Positions 24,401 through 31,281 of a DNA stretch of 64,000 bases are shown piece after piece. The DNA is from Ciona intestinalis. Its lineage: Eukaryota; Chordata; Ascidiacea; Phlebobranchia; Cionidae. The notes below the pieces were generated by a model, which searched no databases, was not told the origin of the DNA, and saw only the letters and a list, made by a program, of their open reading frames with translations. Location: contig NC_020175.2 of assembly GCF_000224145.3 (NCBI RefSeq), forward strand, positions 4,158,363 through 4,222,362. Direction: 5' to 3'. Positions within the stretch are counted from its first letter, which is position 1, and every line of letters begins with the position of its first letter. The position numbers and the translations under genes were made by a program.

Positions 24401-27400
24401 AAAAAAAAACAGGGGAGGGGGGAGTTTAATAAAAAATGTTATTTTAATTCTTTTTAAATGGAGGTTGCCACAGCTGACATCTCCTTCCTGGAAACTGGGG
24501 TGAAAAAACATATTATATCAACATGTTACCATCGTTTAAAAAGCTGGGGTGACACCCCTGTACCCATATTGTTACCCTATGTAAACATTTAGCCTATTCT
24601 AATCCATGTGGGCAAGGACCAGCGTGGCAAGCCATGGGTCCTAGGATTTAAGCCAGGATTGGACCATTACCCTAAAGTGTGTTAGTGTTAACCCCCAAAA
24701 TATTTAGCCTACTTTACAGTGGTAGCTAACATCATACTTACCTTTTTAATTTTCATTGAGGTTCCACTGAGTGAAGATACATGAAGTTGGGAGTCAGTGT
24801 TTCCAGGTGGAATAAAAGTTGCAGGTTTGATTGGTGAACGTGCAGCACTGACAGAGGAATGGTCTTTTGCAAGGTAAATATCGGAAGCATACTGAAGCGA
24901 TTTAACACTGGTGTCTTTCCGTTTTGCAATTTCTTCAGCACTGCATTCGCTGTCCTGTGATAAGAATGAAGTGTTAAATATAGTTGTATGATATGGGTGA
25001 TAAAAATGTTTTTTTTATATGGTTTTAACACATTCTTTGGTTACAATGCAAGGCCCGGGCAGACGTAAAGGAGAAAAGACAAAATGTTTTGTTATAGCTG
25101 TGTTTAACCCCTGGGGTATTGAAACAACTTTAACCTAAATCCTAGGTCACATCATGGGCCCTGCCATTGGTCCTCAGACTCCTCACCCATATAGAATAGA
25201 ATGTACAAGCCTAGATAAAGCTTTAGGCTTACCTTGTTTCTAGCTTTGCGACTCAACCGGTGGAAATCCAACTTAAAATCTTTGTATTTTAAGAATGCTG
25301 AATCAGAAGAACTGCTGTTGCAACTTTCTGTGTCTGAAAATCAAATCACACTCATTTGAACTTAATTGTAATTGTAAAAAGTAGAAGCAGGTCATTTAAA
25401 TGATTCATCAAAGGGCATAGCGCAGCGTAAGGGAAATTGACATTTTCAAAAAACATTTGGCATTTAGTTTCCTATGTTAACAGTGGGAGACATCCAAAGG
25501 AAGCAAGATCATTTTCCTAATAAAGTCAAACTTTTTCCAAAAAATTATTTTCAGTTAAAAAAATTATAAAAACCTAAAAGTACTATTAATCGTTTTGGCC
25601 CAAATAATTTTAAGATTTGGATTTTTTATGAAATTTAAACTTAAAAGTTTGAAGATTATTGAAAATAAACAATGAAGGAATCTATTTGAATATTGGATAT
25701 GATTATAAAGTTATCAACATAAAATTATCAACCTCTGCTGAAGTTGAGACTTCTGTCTGGAGATGAGAGAGGACTAGATATTGTAGAGTGAGGAGTTTCT
25801 TGTGATGATTTATCTGAAGGTTCATTCGAAACACTATGACGCGCATGTGATAACCTGTGGAGGTATTGCATAGGTTTATATAGGAGTTATATGGTCAATT
25901 GCCAATATTCAAAACTAAATGCAACAATATCCTATTATGGTTAAAACTTAAATTATATAGGTACATGAATACATCTATTATGAGCATAACCTATATTTCT
26001 CTACAAACAAAATTGATTTTATGCTTTAGCTCTTACTNNNNNNNNNNNNNNNNNNNNNNNNNNNNNNNNNNNNNNNNNNNNNNNNNNNNNNNNNNNNNNN
26101 NNNNNNNNNNNNNNNNNNNNNNNNNNNNNNNNNNNNNNNNNNNNNNNNNNNNNNNNNNNNNNNNNNNNNNNNNNNNNNNNNNNNNNNNNNNNNNNNNNNN
26201 NNNNNNNNNNNNNNNNNNNNNNNNNNNNNNNNNNNNNNNNNNNNNNNNNNNNNNNNNNNNNNNNNNNNNNNNNNNNNNNNNNNNNNNNNNNNNNNNNNNN
26301 NNNNNNNNNNNNNNNNNNNNNNNNNNNNNNNNNNNNNNNNNNNNNNNNNNNNNNNNNNNNNNNNNNNNNNNNNNNNNNNNNNNNNNNNNNNNNNNNNNNN
26401 NNNNNNNNNNNNNNNNNNNNNNNNNNNNNNNNNNNNNNNNNNNNNNNNNNNNNNNNNNNNNNNNNNNNNNNNNNNNNNNNNNNNNNNNNNNNNNNNNNNN
26501 NNNNNNNNNNNNNNNNNNNNNNNNNNNNNNNNNNNNNNNNNNNNNNNNNNNNNNNNNNNNNNNNNNNNNNNNNNNNNNNNNNNNNNNNNNNNNNNNNNNN
26601 NNNNNNNNNNNNNNNNNNNNNNNNNNNNNNNNNNNNNNNNNNNNNNNNNNNNNNNNNNNNNNNNNNNNNNNNNNNNNNNNNNNNNNNACAGAGGTTAGAT
26701 TATTACGTCATAGAATGCGTATTGTTACGTTTGATCTACGTTACAGATTACATAATTCGTTAGGGTTTATTGGCTGGGAATTAGGGGTTCAAGGTTTTTA
26801 CTGTCCATAAAACAGTACGAAAACAAGTCTATAACGTCCCTACTCTTACGTAATACATCACTATTGTGACAGAACATAATACTATTGTGACGTAATAAAT
26901 CGTTAACCTTATACGCAAGTCAAGCGAATTACGCTGCCGCAGCATGTTTATCGCGCATTTTCAAAGTTAATTTGAACATTTTGAACCCAAAATTTTAGGT
27001 GGCCACCAGCTAAAGGATTACCTATGGGTCATGAGATGTTTATAAAACTCTGATTTGGGTCGCCCTAAAAAAACTTTGGGAACCACTGGCTTAATGAGTA
27101 TGCACGAATTGCATTTTTAAACACCAATTGTTTAGATATTCTGTATCAAATTTGCAAATCAGGTTATAGATAGACGACCCTAACAAGTAAAATGGTAATA
27201 ACAAGATGTAAGGCCAAAATTATCAAAGTTGACTTGTATGATCATACATTATGTATATAGAAGACTTGGCTAAACCATATAGCTATAATTATACATTGTC
27301 TATAAGACTACTTGTCTAAACTATATACCTACCTGGTTGTCACTTTTTCTTGATCATAATTTGACTGGCTTCCAAGTATGTCAGAACGTCTTGTACTTTG

Positions 27401-28010
27401 ACTTCTTGCAGCATTCTTCTTCGTGACCCGTTTGTAAGCTCGTAGCCCACATTCTTCTGAACTGAAGCCAATGAACTCAATATCCTGTAAAAAGAATATA
27501 TAATATTATTTATATATGTATATATGACTATAAACATAGGCAACAGACTTCATGAATACAGGAAAGGCATGTCTGGTTGGACATGTATTTCAATGAAGCA
27601 TCTGTAACTTATTGATTTTAATGCTTACTGATCAATGCAAAATTAAATAATGTGATAAAATGTAATGTATCTGCTTACAAACTAAAACTGCAGAAATATA
27701 GCAGTAAACAAACATCAACTTAATTTAATTTAATACTACTCCCAATGTAAAGACAGTAGTTTATTATAAACTGGTAGGTCAAGTATGTTTCCAATATTTC
27801 ACATGTGCATGCATATACTGCAATTGATACCTGTTCATTTTCATCATCAAAAATTCGATGAAACTGCCTTGAAATATTAGTAATGAAGGAACAGGTTACG
27901 TTTAGGTCTCCCAGATCTTTTCTGTGAGCTTCTCTTTTAAATTTCACTTTTTTCTTCTCAATTTTCTTCCTTGGTCGACCAGGAAAACTACCTTTAGCAG
28001 CGGTGGCCAT
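367..28010 (-). CDS. KMT2A: MLL/trithorax-type histone H3K4 methyltransferase (KMT2A/B homologue), about 40 exons, 3' end outside window
   Basis: Large chromatin regulator of the MLL/TRX family, which methylates histone H3 lysine 4 as part of a COMPASS-like nuclear complex. I chained phase-compatible exons by translating the minus strand; every junction has GT/AG ends and a matching phase. Domain order (N-terminal menin-type motif, CXXC, PHD1-3, bromodomain, extended PHD, FYRN) is that of vertebrate MLL1/MLL2 and fly Trithorax. Recognisable blocks on both sides of every odd insertion (RGPRIKHV-like before CXXC, YPTKPSKNKVW between PHDs, RRYPRR after FYRN) show that it is one gene. FYRC and the catalytic SET domain must lie left of position 1. 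About 3,150 codons are visible, using one copy of the duplicated bromodomain exon. Whether the gene is the single pre-duplication KMT2A/B orthologue cannot be settled here. The 650-N gap in intron 2 could hide an exon, although exons 2 and 3 already join in phase. Confidence 0.95.
708..899 (-). CDS. KMT2A: MLL exon 40: short helical exon before FYRC
   Basis: A 192-nt exon (or 183 nt if the acceptor before 890 is used), phase 0 at both ends, with donor GTAAGT just below 708. It encodes about 64 residues including EQAAALERLIEFYSAKNNLT, predicted helical by eye. I do not recognise a domain. It continues the frame of exon 39. Confidence 0.7.
1134..2302 (-). CDS. KMT2A: MLL exon 39: acidic then Pro/Gln-rich region
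   Basis: A 1,169-nt exon, phase 1 in and phase 0 out, about 390 residues. The first third is acidic and contains NIIEILSALPEVSP, a hydrophobic helix of the kind (hydrophobic-x-x-hydrophobic-hydrophobic) through which the MLL1 activation domain binds the CBP KIX domain, at the corresponding place in the protein; that role is inference. The rest is Pro-, Gln-, Tyr- and Asn-rich and probably disordered. The exon joins 899-708 in phase. Confidence 0.85.
2534..5035 (-). CDS. KMT2A: MLL exon 38: long central disordered exon with RRYPRR block
   Basis: One 2,502-nt exon, phase 1 at both ends, encoding about 834 residues rich in Ser, Thr, Glu and Lys. The start DEHPAPSSPPSSK follows FYRN as in vertebrate MLL. 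A block RRYPRRNTYTCLRSFSGLSP (around 3050-3115) matches the RRYPRRS...FFGLTPLYG block of MLL1 that lies just ahead of the taspase-1 cleavage sites. Just after it a ~37-residue segment is repeated: KVTHTDAVDDGKSKHD, then KVTHTEAVDGKSKHD. No canonical Q-x-D-G-x-D-D taspase site is visible. Otherwise there is no recognisable fold. Upstream-looking Met codons inside the exon are internal, not starts. Confidence 0.9.
5342..7946 (-). CDS. KMT2A: MLL exons 33-37: HCF-binding motif, extended PHD finger and FYRN
   Basis: Exons: 7946-7721, 7307-7170, 6674-6516, 6101-5905, 5490-5342. Exon 33 opens YLLPNATMPP...EHDYAQWQ; EHDY fits the [D/E]-H-x-Y HCF-1-binding motif and sits exactly where MLL1 has DHNY. 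The same exon ends with CIFCSKYGDD, the first ligands of the extended PHD, continued by DEWCHVNCALWSAEVYE (exon 34) and KCELCKLPGATVGC...NYHFMCARK (exon 35). Exon 36 gives VTIGSLTVHQLGRLG and exon 37 RMTRVFWSAFSPTRKTVYTI, together the FYRN domain that pairs with FYRC after proteolytic cleavage in MLL. All phases agree. The intron between exons 33 and 34 holds a 30-bp minisatellite. Confidence 0.95.
6735..6990. repeat. Dispersed repeat family 3
   Basis: Contains actgggttggag twice, gcccaaggaca(a/c)ata(c/t)gc and gtatcttttcag-type tail words. Related pieces occur at 968-1030, 34530-34735, 35330-35420 and 60990-61090. Intronic in MLL; no coding potential beyond chance frames. Confidence 0.6.
7511..7712. 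repeat. 30-bp minisatellite, about six units, in MLL intron 33
   Basis: Tandem units built on aaaattcagtattaaagagg followed by tattttatca, the middle copies almost identical and the outer ones diverged. It lies just beyond the donor of exon 33. There are no unique spacers, so it is not a CRISPR-like array. Confidence 0.85.
8174..8448 (-). CDS. KMT2A: MLL exon 32, copy A: second copy of the bromodomain exon
   Basis: Same length (275 nt), same splice phases and intact frame as the copy at 9407-9681. I see only two amino-acid differences (Asn to Ser at the third residue, Ala to Val before the DDND motif) plus silent changes. Flanking intron sequence is also duplicated, from about 7961 to 8637, and the similarity stops exactly at the 50-N assembly gap 8638-8687. 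It could be a mutually exclusive alternative exon or the second haplotype of a polymorphic animal placed in tandem by the assembler. I favour the assembly explanation slightly. Confidence 0.7.
8688..9171. mobile_element. Terminus of a hAT-like element, other end lost in assembly gap
   Basis: The segment right of the 50-N gap ends near 9171 with gctcggctcggcacatccct. Read in reverse this begins tagggatgtgccgagccgag, a typical hAT-type terminus, and it has an internal partial inverse (aggctcggcgctcggccc near 9070). It abuts the start of duplicated sequence at 9172. No transposase frame is visible. Confidence 0.5.
9407..9681 (-). CDS. KMT2A: MLL exon 32, copy B: C-terminal half of the bromodomain
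   Basis: A 275-nt exon beginning in phase 0 and ending in phase 2, with acceptor before ADNIKPEAD and donor after NDFPE. Residues PRDLFAVRFAVHNGRYHSV, a segment through VAAILDSV, and SVFSWFNF align with the bromodomain end of MLL1 (DLEGV..., ...VFPWFSV). It joins exon 31 upstream and exon 33 downstream in phase. A near-identical copy lies 1,233 bp further downstream in transcription (8174-8448). Because 275 is not a multiple of three, only one copy can be used per transcript. This copy is preceded on its left by a hAT-like terminus (end near 9171). Confidence 0.85.
10023..12465 (-). CDS. KMT2A: MLL exons 26-31: PHD1, PHD2, PHD3 and start of bromodomain
   Basis: Exons: 12465-12221 (PHD1), 11975-11871 and 11597-11433 (PHD2), 11125-11037 and 10653-10521 (PHD3), 10176-10023 (bromodomain first helix). 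PHD1 starts at VCLICG and includes CCCEPYHPFC; PHD2 includes CHVCGHPKNLLVCRRC and SYHSECLGPSYPTK. PHD3 reads CYSDEDYESRMIQCSGCKRW and keeps the Tyr, Met, Gln and Trp at positions corresponding to the H3K4me3-binding cage of human MLL1 PHD3, so methyl-lysine reading is probably conserved. The PHD3 end (ITYKC-type segment, here VTYKCPDC) is in exon 30. Exon 31 (PPPAWRKMIENEIQTGLEAI) matches the helix leading into the MLL bromodomain. Junction phases are 2,2,2,1,2,0 and agree throughout. Confidence 0.95.
10712..10872. repeat. Dispersed repeat family 4
   Basis: Shares agactga...gacatttag-type start, tatatctttt, atacaattggttg and gatccttactgtatttctt with 17278-17432 and a shorter, diverged copy at 57512-57640. 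Intronic; function unknown. Confidence 0.65.
12877..15009 (-). CDS. KMT2A: MLL exons 21-25: degenerate CXXC zinc-finger region
   Basis: Exons: 15009-14894, 14497-14320, 14035-13914, 13485-13343, 12990-12877. Exon 21 (PHLSALPKVEREKI) matches the conserved LSALPWEEREKI block of MLL1. Exon 22 ends RCGVCETCSNVCGMCDGC and exon 23 continues with ICSERKPCSNP. Together these supply the eight cysteines of a CXXC domain with spacing C-x2-C-x2-C-x3-C-x2-C-x2-C-x10-C-x5-C. The KFGG motif, usual between the sixth and seventh cysteines, is absent and the loop is shortened. In vertebrate MLL1 this domain binds unmethylated CpG; binding here is doubtful. Exons 24-25 are low-complexity linker. The exon 23 donor lies in a short tandem repeat (see findings). 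Confidence 0.8.
13809..13913. repeat. Three-unit, 29-bp tandem repeat containing the exon 23 splice donor
   Basis: Units of the form tata(c)c(g)ggtttga followed by a(g/a)ataaaaaacaaaca, spaced 29 bp. On the minus strand each unit gives a GTATA(C/T/A) after AAACC(G/T), so the splice donor of MLL exon 23 is present three times in tandem. Confidence 0.7.
14160..14220. repeat. Short direct repeats in MLL intron 22
   Basis: The word agagtaaccttataaag occurs three times within 60 bp. No other content noted. Confidence 0.75.
15292..16388. mobile_element. hAT element with 8-bp target duplications, internally deleted, in MLL intron 20
   Basis: Perfect target duplication acaatgat at 15292-15299 and 16381-16388. 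The element (15300-16380) starts cataggcgtcgattt and ends aaatcgacgcgtatg, whose reverse is catacgcgtcgattt: 14 of 15 terminal bases agree. An inner gggGTGGCA motif follows in both arms. The 8-bp duplication and encoded protein fragment place it in the hAT superfamily. It contains a 50-N gap at 15634-15683. Confidence 0.9.
15684..15986 (-). pseudogene. N-terminal fragment of a ZMYM1-like hAT transposase
   Basis: A frame starting MSQPSMEAFFSPAKKRKCSE and reaching RHWFEEFSFLHLNED before the assembly gap. The W-F-x2-F-x-FLH pattern resembles the TTF-type zinc finger at the N-terminus of hAT transposases often annotated as zinc finger MYM-type protein 1. Only about 100 residues remain before the gap, and after the gap there is too little room for a catalytic domain, so the element is non-autonomous unless the gap is much larger than 50 bp. 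Confidence 0.6.
16436..22051 (-). CDS. KMT2A: MLL exons 9-20: insertion carrying two Myb/SANT-like domains
   Basis: Exons: 22051-21912, 21468-21313, 20702-20529, 20171-20022, 19589-19565, 19459-19412, 18938-18829 (alternative donor 18823), 18453-18280, 17890-17773, 17596-17519, 17197-17090, 16661-16436. Exon 11 encodes AWSAQEIHNILHG...FGNSWTTVARHYDF and exon 16 RWEIWEIHNILHG...LGEWTKIYNMYRF. Both fit the W-x3-E...L-x-G...G-x2-W-x2-I/V...Y-x-F pattern of telobox-type Myb domains such as TRF1/TRF2, and they share EIHNILHG, so they are probably an internal duplication. Phases stay continuous from exon 9 through exon 20, whose end (GRGPRIKHVSRR) is a conserved MLL block just before CXXC. The module therefore lies inside the MLL reading frame and is not a separate gene. 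I know of no such domain in vertebrate MLL or fly Trithorax. Confidence 0.85.
16718..16915. mobile_element. MITE family 1, copy 1 (about 200 bp)
   Basis: Terminal inverted repeats: tagtagggtgggggaagatg plus ggacacctttt at the left, and reading back from the right end tagtaggatgggggaagatg plus ggacacctttag. Flanked by TA, suggesting a TA target site. The left end translates as MSHLPPPYY on the minus strand, which is not a real protein. Confidence 0.85.
17278..17432. repeat. Dispersed repeat family 4, second copy
   Basis: Collinear with 10712-10872, including gatccttactgtatttctt and cacaagaa. It lies in the MLL intron between exons 18 and 19. Confidence 0.65.
18064..18247. mobile_element. MITE family 1, copy 2, right terminus eroded
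   Basis: Left terminus tatagtagggcggggaagat is intact. The interior words tagtaaacaaagaa and gttaattgtttaaaac-type sequence match copy 1, but the right inverted repeat is reduced to agcccaccctactata. Confidence 0.75.
20712..20968. repeat. Dispersed repeat family 2, near full-length copy abutting the Myb exon
   Basis: Begins next to the acceptor of MLL exon 11 (exon end 20702). Contains ggccggaaaacgacaacgac, tgttctgtttcatacacttc, gcccgctaaagagttaccac and a tail ggtcccatggtgcg...gggaccacatccatatagaat. This gives the family layout of head, middle and tail in about 250 bp. Confidence 0.7.
22248..22437. mobile_element. MITE family 1, copy 3, diverged
   Basis: Left end tatagtaggttggggtaaga, interior gggagtaaagaaagaatatt and gttgattgttaaaaacatga, and a degenerate right end. 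An old copy. Confidence 0.55.
22884..22972. repeat. Tail of repeat family 2 abutting the MLL exon 8 splice donor
   Basis: The words ttgggtaatgagccaa, ccatagggtcc and gggtctcaccaatacagaat match the family 2 tail seen at 35565-35648 and 9920-9985. The tail ends directly at the donor dinucleotide (22973-22974) of exon 8. Confidence 0.7.
22975..28010 (-). CDS. KMT2A: MLL exons 1-8: N-terminal menin/LEDGF-type module and basic region
   Basis: Exons (minus strand): 28010-27831, 27484-27333, 25854-25733, 25333-25233, 24954-24742, 24357-24199, 23844-23744, 23219-22975. The initiator ATG at 28010 opens a 60-codon exon. Residues 9-13 are F-P-G-R-P, matching in numbering the menin-binding core of human MLL1 (F9-P10-x-R12-P13), and run into a GRPRKK AT-hook-like stretch. 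The exon 1/2 junction builds an acidic run followed by EFIGF, resembling the F-x-G-F core by which MLL1 binds LEDGF. Exon 6 carries VIAKALLARA and exon 7 KAFILP and SSRIIK, which correspond to a conserved basic segment of vertebrate MLL1. Exons 3-5 and 8 are Ser/Lys-rich and probably disordered. Intron 2 (27332-25855) holds the 650-N gap and a hAT-like end. Confidence 0.88.
23246..23443. mobile_element. MITE family 1, copy 4, beside the MLL exon 8 acceptor
   Basis: Left terminus tatagtatggtgggggaaga and right terminus ctaaaggtgtcccatttccc then cccacagtacta. Its left end is about 25 bp from the acceptor of exon 8, so the branch point and upstream polypyrimidine tract for that exon must lie in or against the element. 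Confidence 0.85.
26688..27088. mobile_element. Probable hAT element end running into the 650-N gap
   Basis: The reverse strand starting at 27088 reads cagtggttcccaaagttttt then tagggcgaccc, a classic hAT-type terminus. Sequence continues to the gap at 26687. The other terminus is not visible and probably lies in the gap. No transposase recognised in the 400 visible bases. Confidence 0.6.
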
Positions 28011-29046
28011 TTTGAATGAATAATTTGTATTTTTTACATCAATTTATAATATTTTCTGATTCGATTTATACATAATTGACTGCAATAGTAAGAAAACTTG
28101 TAAATAGAGCGAAATCTGCGAATGCCTGCACACAAATACAAACACGTGTGTTGCAGACACGGATACGATTACAAAAACACTTTTTTTAACGTTTTTTCCA
28201 AAAAGCTAATGGTACAGTTTTGTGATACTTAATTTCTACACTATATACCCTAAATACGACACCTTTTAAACTTAGTATAAGGTGGGAATATTGAAACCTG
28301 CCGTTAAAATACAGCATTTGTAACGAAAATACGGACTGTCATTACAAACACACACAACATTCCGTTTGCACATATCGTGAAATCGCCGCGAAAACACAAG
28401 AGTTTTTCAAATCATAGACATCTTACAACACGCGGCAATGTAAAAATTACGGCAAAAACTTTAACTAAAGACTTACAAAACAGTTTAAAACTAATAATTA
28501 TTATTAAAGTACTGTTTTTTTTCATTTATTTAGAACATATTTTAACATTAGCCGCATTCGAAAAATGTAAAAATAGGTGGTTGTAAAAAAGAACGGAATT
28601 TCGAAAGAACTGTAAGTTTATGGTCTTTTTAAAGGCTTTTATTTAATACAGTAATCAAAACGTTTTATAAACAGAGTAAAGTCTTGAACTTGCGTTTCAG
28701 TTGGGTGCGTGTTGATCAGGTGGTATGAGTAATCACTGAACCGTAGTAACCTATCTGTGGTTCCTTACATTCATTCAGCCATGACGAAGACAATGGGATA
28801 ACGCTACTTAGGCGACGGGTAAGATATAATGTAAACAAACTAATTAGTTAATCTAGATTGTAGAAAATCATGCAGTCAATTTTATTACACTATTTTATAT
28901 TTAGGTTCGGTCTGCAGCGGTGGTTAGATTTGTAATATTTACACTAACTTCTGTATATATACATGCATAGATGCATTGATGCATATGATTCAAACGTTAT
29001 GATTTAAGTCGAGGGGAGTTGGATTTTATACAAGAAATATTCACAA
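28011..29046. promoter_or_regulatory. Head-to-head interval between MLL and CERK, candidate bidirectional promoter
   Basis: The two initiator codons face away from each other across 1,036 bp. On the plus side a possible 5' UTR exon of CERK ends near 28818 (gacgg then GTAAGA), with an acceptor ending at 28904 (tttatatttag), giving an 86-bp intron. No TATA box is convincing. No other gene seen. Confidence 0.55.
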
Positions 29047-31281
29047 ATGGAATTTGGAAAAGCAGAGTTCATTCACAACAGAACAATTTGCTCTTTAAGC
29101 TATGCAAATTCAGTTTTATCGGTTACATGTCGCAAAAAACTTAATGTTTTTAATCCCCCAAAACCAGTTTCCCAACTTCATAGATCAATATCTATTCTCG
29201 ATATTATTTCTGTCACTTGGGCTCCAGCAGAATGGAAAGCAAACGAAAAAGCCTACCTAACAAAAAGTGAAAAATCGTCCCTAGATTTAGGATGCTTTCT
29301 GCTGGTACTAAATGTTGTCACAAAAACAAGAGATCATAAATGGCGGATGGTGACCTTGAAATTTCGGAGTGCAGAGAAAACCTTATGCACAGAGTGGGCA
29401 CATTTAATTAACGCAAAGCTAGAAGAAGAGTTATTGCAAAAAAGGTTTACGCGTCCTCAGAATTTACTTATATTTGTTAACCCCTATGGTGGAAGACATA
29501 AAGCGCAATTTATATATAACACAACTGTTGAACCTATCTTTAACCTTGCCAATATCAAGCAAACTGTGGTGGTTACTGAGTACCGCAACCATGCTAAGCA
29601 GTATGTTGAAACAGAGGACATTTCAAATTACGATGGGATCATTGCTGTAGGGGGTGATGGTATGTTTAATGAAATCGCAAACGGGATTTTGCTTCGTACA
29701 CAGCGAGAAAATGAGATTCCTGTTCAAGCTTCGAGCTGTAATACCCCGTGCTACAAAACTCCAAAGTATAAACTCGGAGTTATACCAGCGGGCTCGACTG
29801 ATTGCATGAGTTACGTTTCGCAGGGGATTAATGATCCTGAGACCTCTGCACTTCATATTGTGGTTGGGGATAACCACCCACTTGATATGTGCTCAATATA
29901 TGATGATTCAGGAAGTTTTATCCGATTTTCTTTCTCCATGACATCATACGGCTACTACGGCAACGTTCTCCGAAAAAGTGAGCGCCTCAGAAGTTTGGGA
30001 CCGAGCAGATACGACTTTGCTGGTGTCCAAACCTTCCTAAATAAACATGTTTATTCCAGTGAAATCCAGTTCCTACCGAGCTCAACCAAATCTCAGGCTA
30101 CAGATATTAGAAAATGTCGATTTCCTTGTGAAATTTGTACCAACGATATAAAACCCCCTACTATTACAACAAGCGTTGCATTTGATTCTGCAGCCCCTAT
30201 CAGTTCCATTTCAGGAGGAGACATACCTGACCTAAATGTCGCAATGCCGGATTTCCAATTACCATCTAGTATGCACAGTCCATTAAGTGAACTCACAGTT
30301 CCAAATATGAAAAGAGATCTTTCTGTTGACTCGGAACTTCCAAGTCCTTTCTCCGATGCATCGACTGTCCCATTTCCTGGAACATCTGACAACAGCGGCA
30401 CCGAGAGTACTACATCATTGGATAAGAAAGATAATATGGTGTATAAAAGTGATGATAATAGAGGATGGAAAGTAAGTGTAAAGTGGACAGTATTAATTTA
30501 AATAATATGGTTTTATTTATCACTCGTTATTTAAAGTATGTATGCAATACCTATATCATTTTTTCCGCTAATTCCTATCTCTAAACAGTTTAAAATAATT
30601 TAATCTTTGCTACTGTATTGGGTGCAACAGCCACGCTTTTTAACTAGCACTCTTTTCCACACTTTTTAACTATAGCGTGTTTTAACAACTGTTATTTTAC
30701 TGTTTATTTCTGTCTCTCCATTCATTAAATACCATGATCTTCGTTAGCCCATCTTCTTCAGAGAAATAAATAAAATTATCCATTATTAAAAAAAAACTAA
30801 TAATATTTAATTCTTTTAGGTTGTGCGAGGCAACTTTATTATGGTGAACTCAGCAATGATGTCTTGTGCATGTGCGAGGTCACCACAAGGTCTTTCACCA
30901 TCCGCTCATCTTGCTGATGGAAACATGGACCTTATATTAGTAAGCGACTGTTCCAGAGCTAATTTCATTAAATATATGCTCAGTCATGTTGGGAAAGCAG
31001 ACCGATTCGACTTCCCTTTCGTGGAAGTACATAGAGTGAAAGCATTTAAACATAAATCGCTTAAGAAAAGAGATGCAGTGCTTTTTCATCGAAGAAATTC
31101 AGTCTCCAGTGTCAGGATGTCCGCTTCTGAATCCAATAACATTACTGAGGCTTCTGCACCTAATTCTGGCACTGAGAGCTGTTGGAATACTGATGGTGAA
31201 TTGATTGACTCACCGAATATATCTGTATGGGTGCACACAGGTCTCATTACACTATATGCTCGTGGTGTTGAAGAAATTTAA
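29047..31281 (+). CDS. CERK: Ceramide kinase, two coding exons
   Basis: Coding exons 29047-30471 and 30820-31281 (GTAAGT donor, TTTTAG acceptor, phase 0), 628 residues. CERK phosphorylates ceramide to ceramide-1-phosphate, using ATP, on Golgi and plasma membranes. The diacylglycerol-kinase-type catalytic domain shows NPYGGRHKA (about residue 150), GGDGMFNE (about 205) and PAGSTD (about 257). The CERK-specific C-x3-C-x2-C motif is present as CRFPCEIC. The second exon keeps MSCACARSPQGLSPSAHLAD and ends with ARGVEEI, as in vertebrate CERK. The N-terminus corresponds to the PH-like region. A Ser/Thr/Pro-rich insertion of about 90 residues lies between the cysteine motif and the second exon and makes the protein longer than the human enzyme (537 residues). 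The start was chosen as the first Met of a continuous frame collinear with the vertebrate N-terminus. Confidence 0.95.

Noticed and set aside
25899..26810. 303-residue plus-strand frame
   Set aside because: It is almost entirely the 650-N gap; the flanks show no conserved sequence and one flank is a transposon end.
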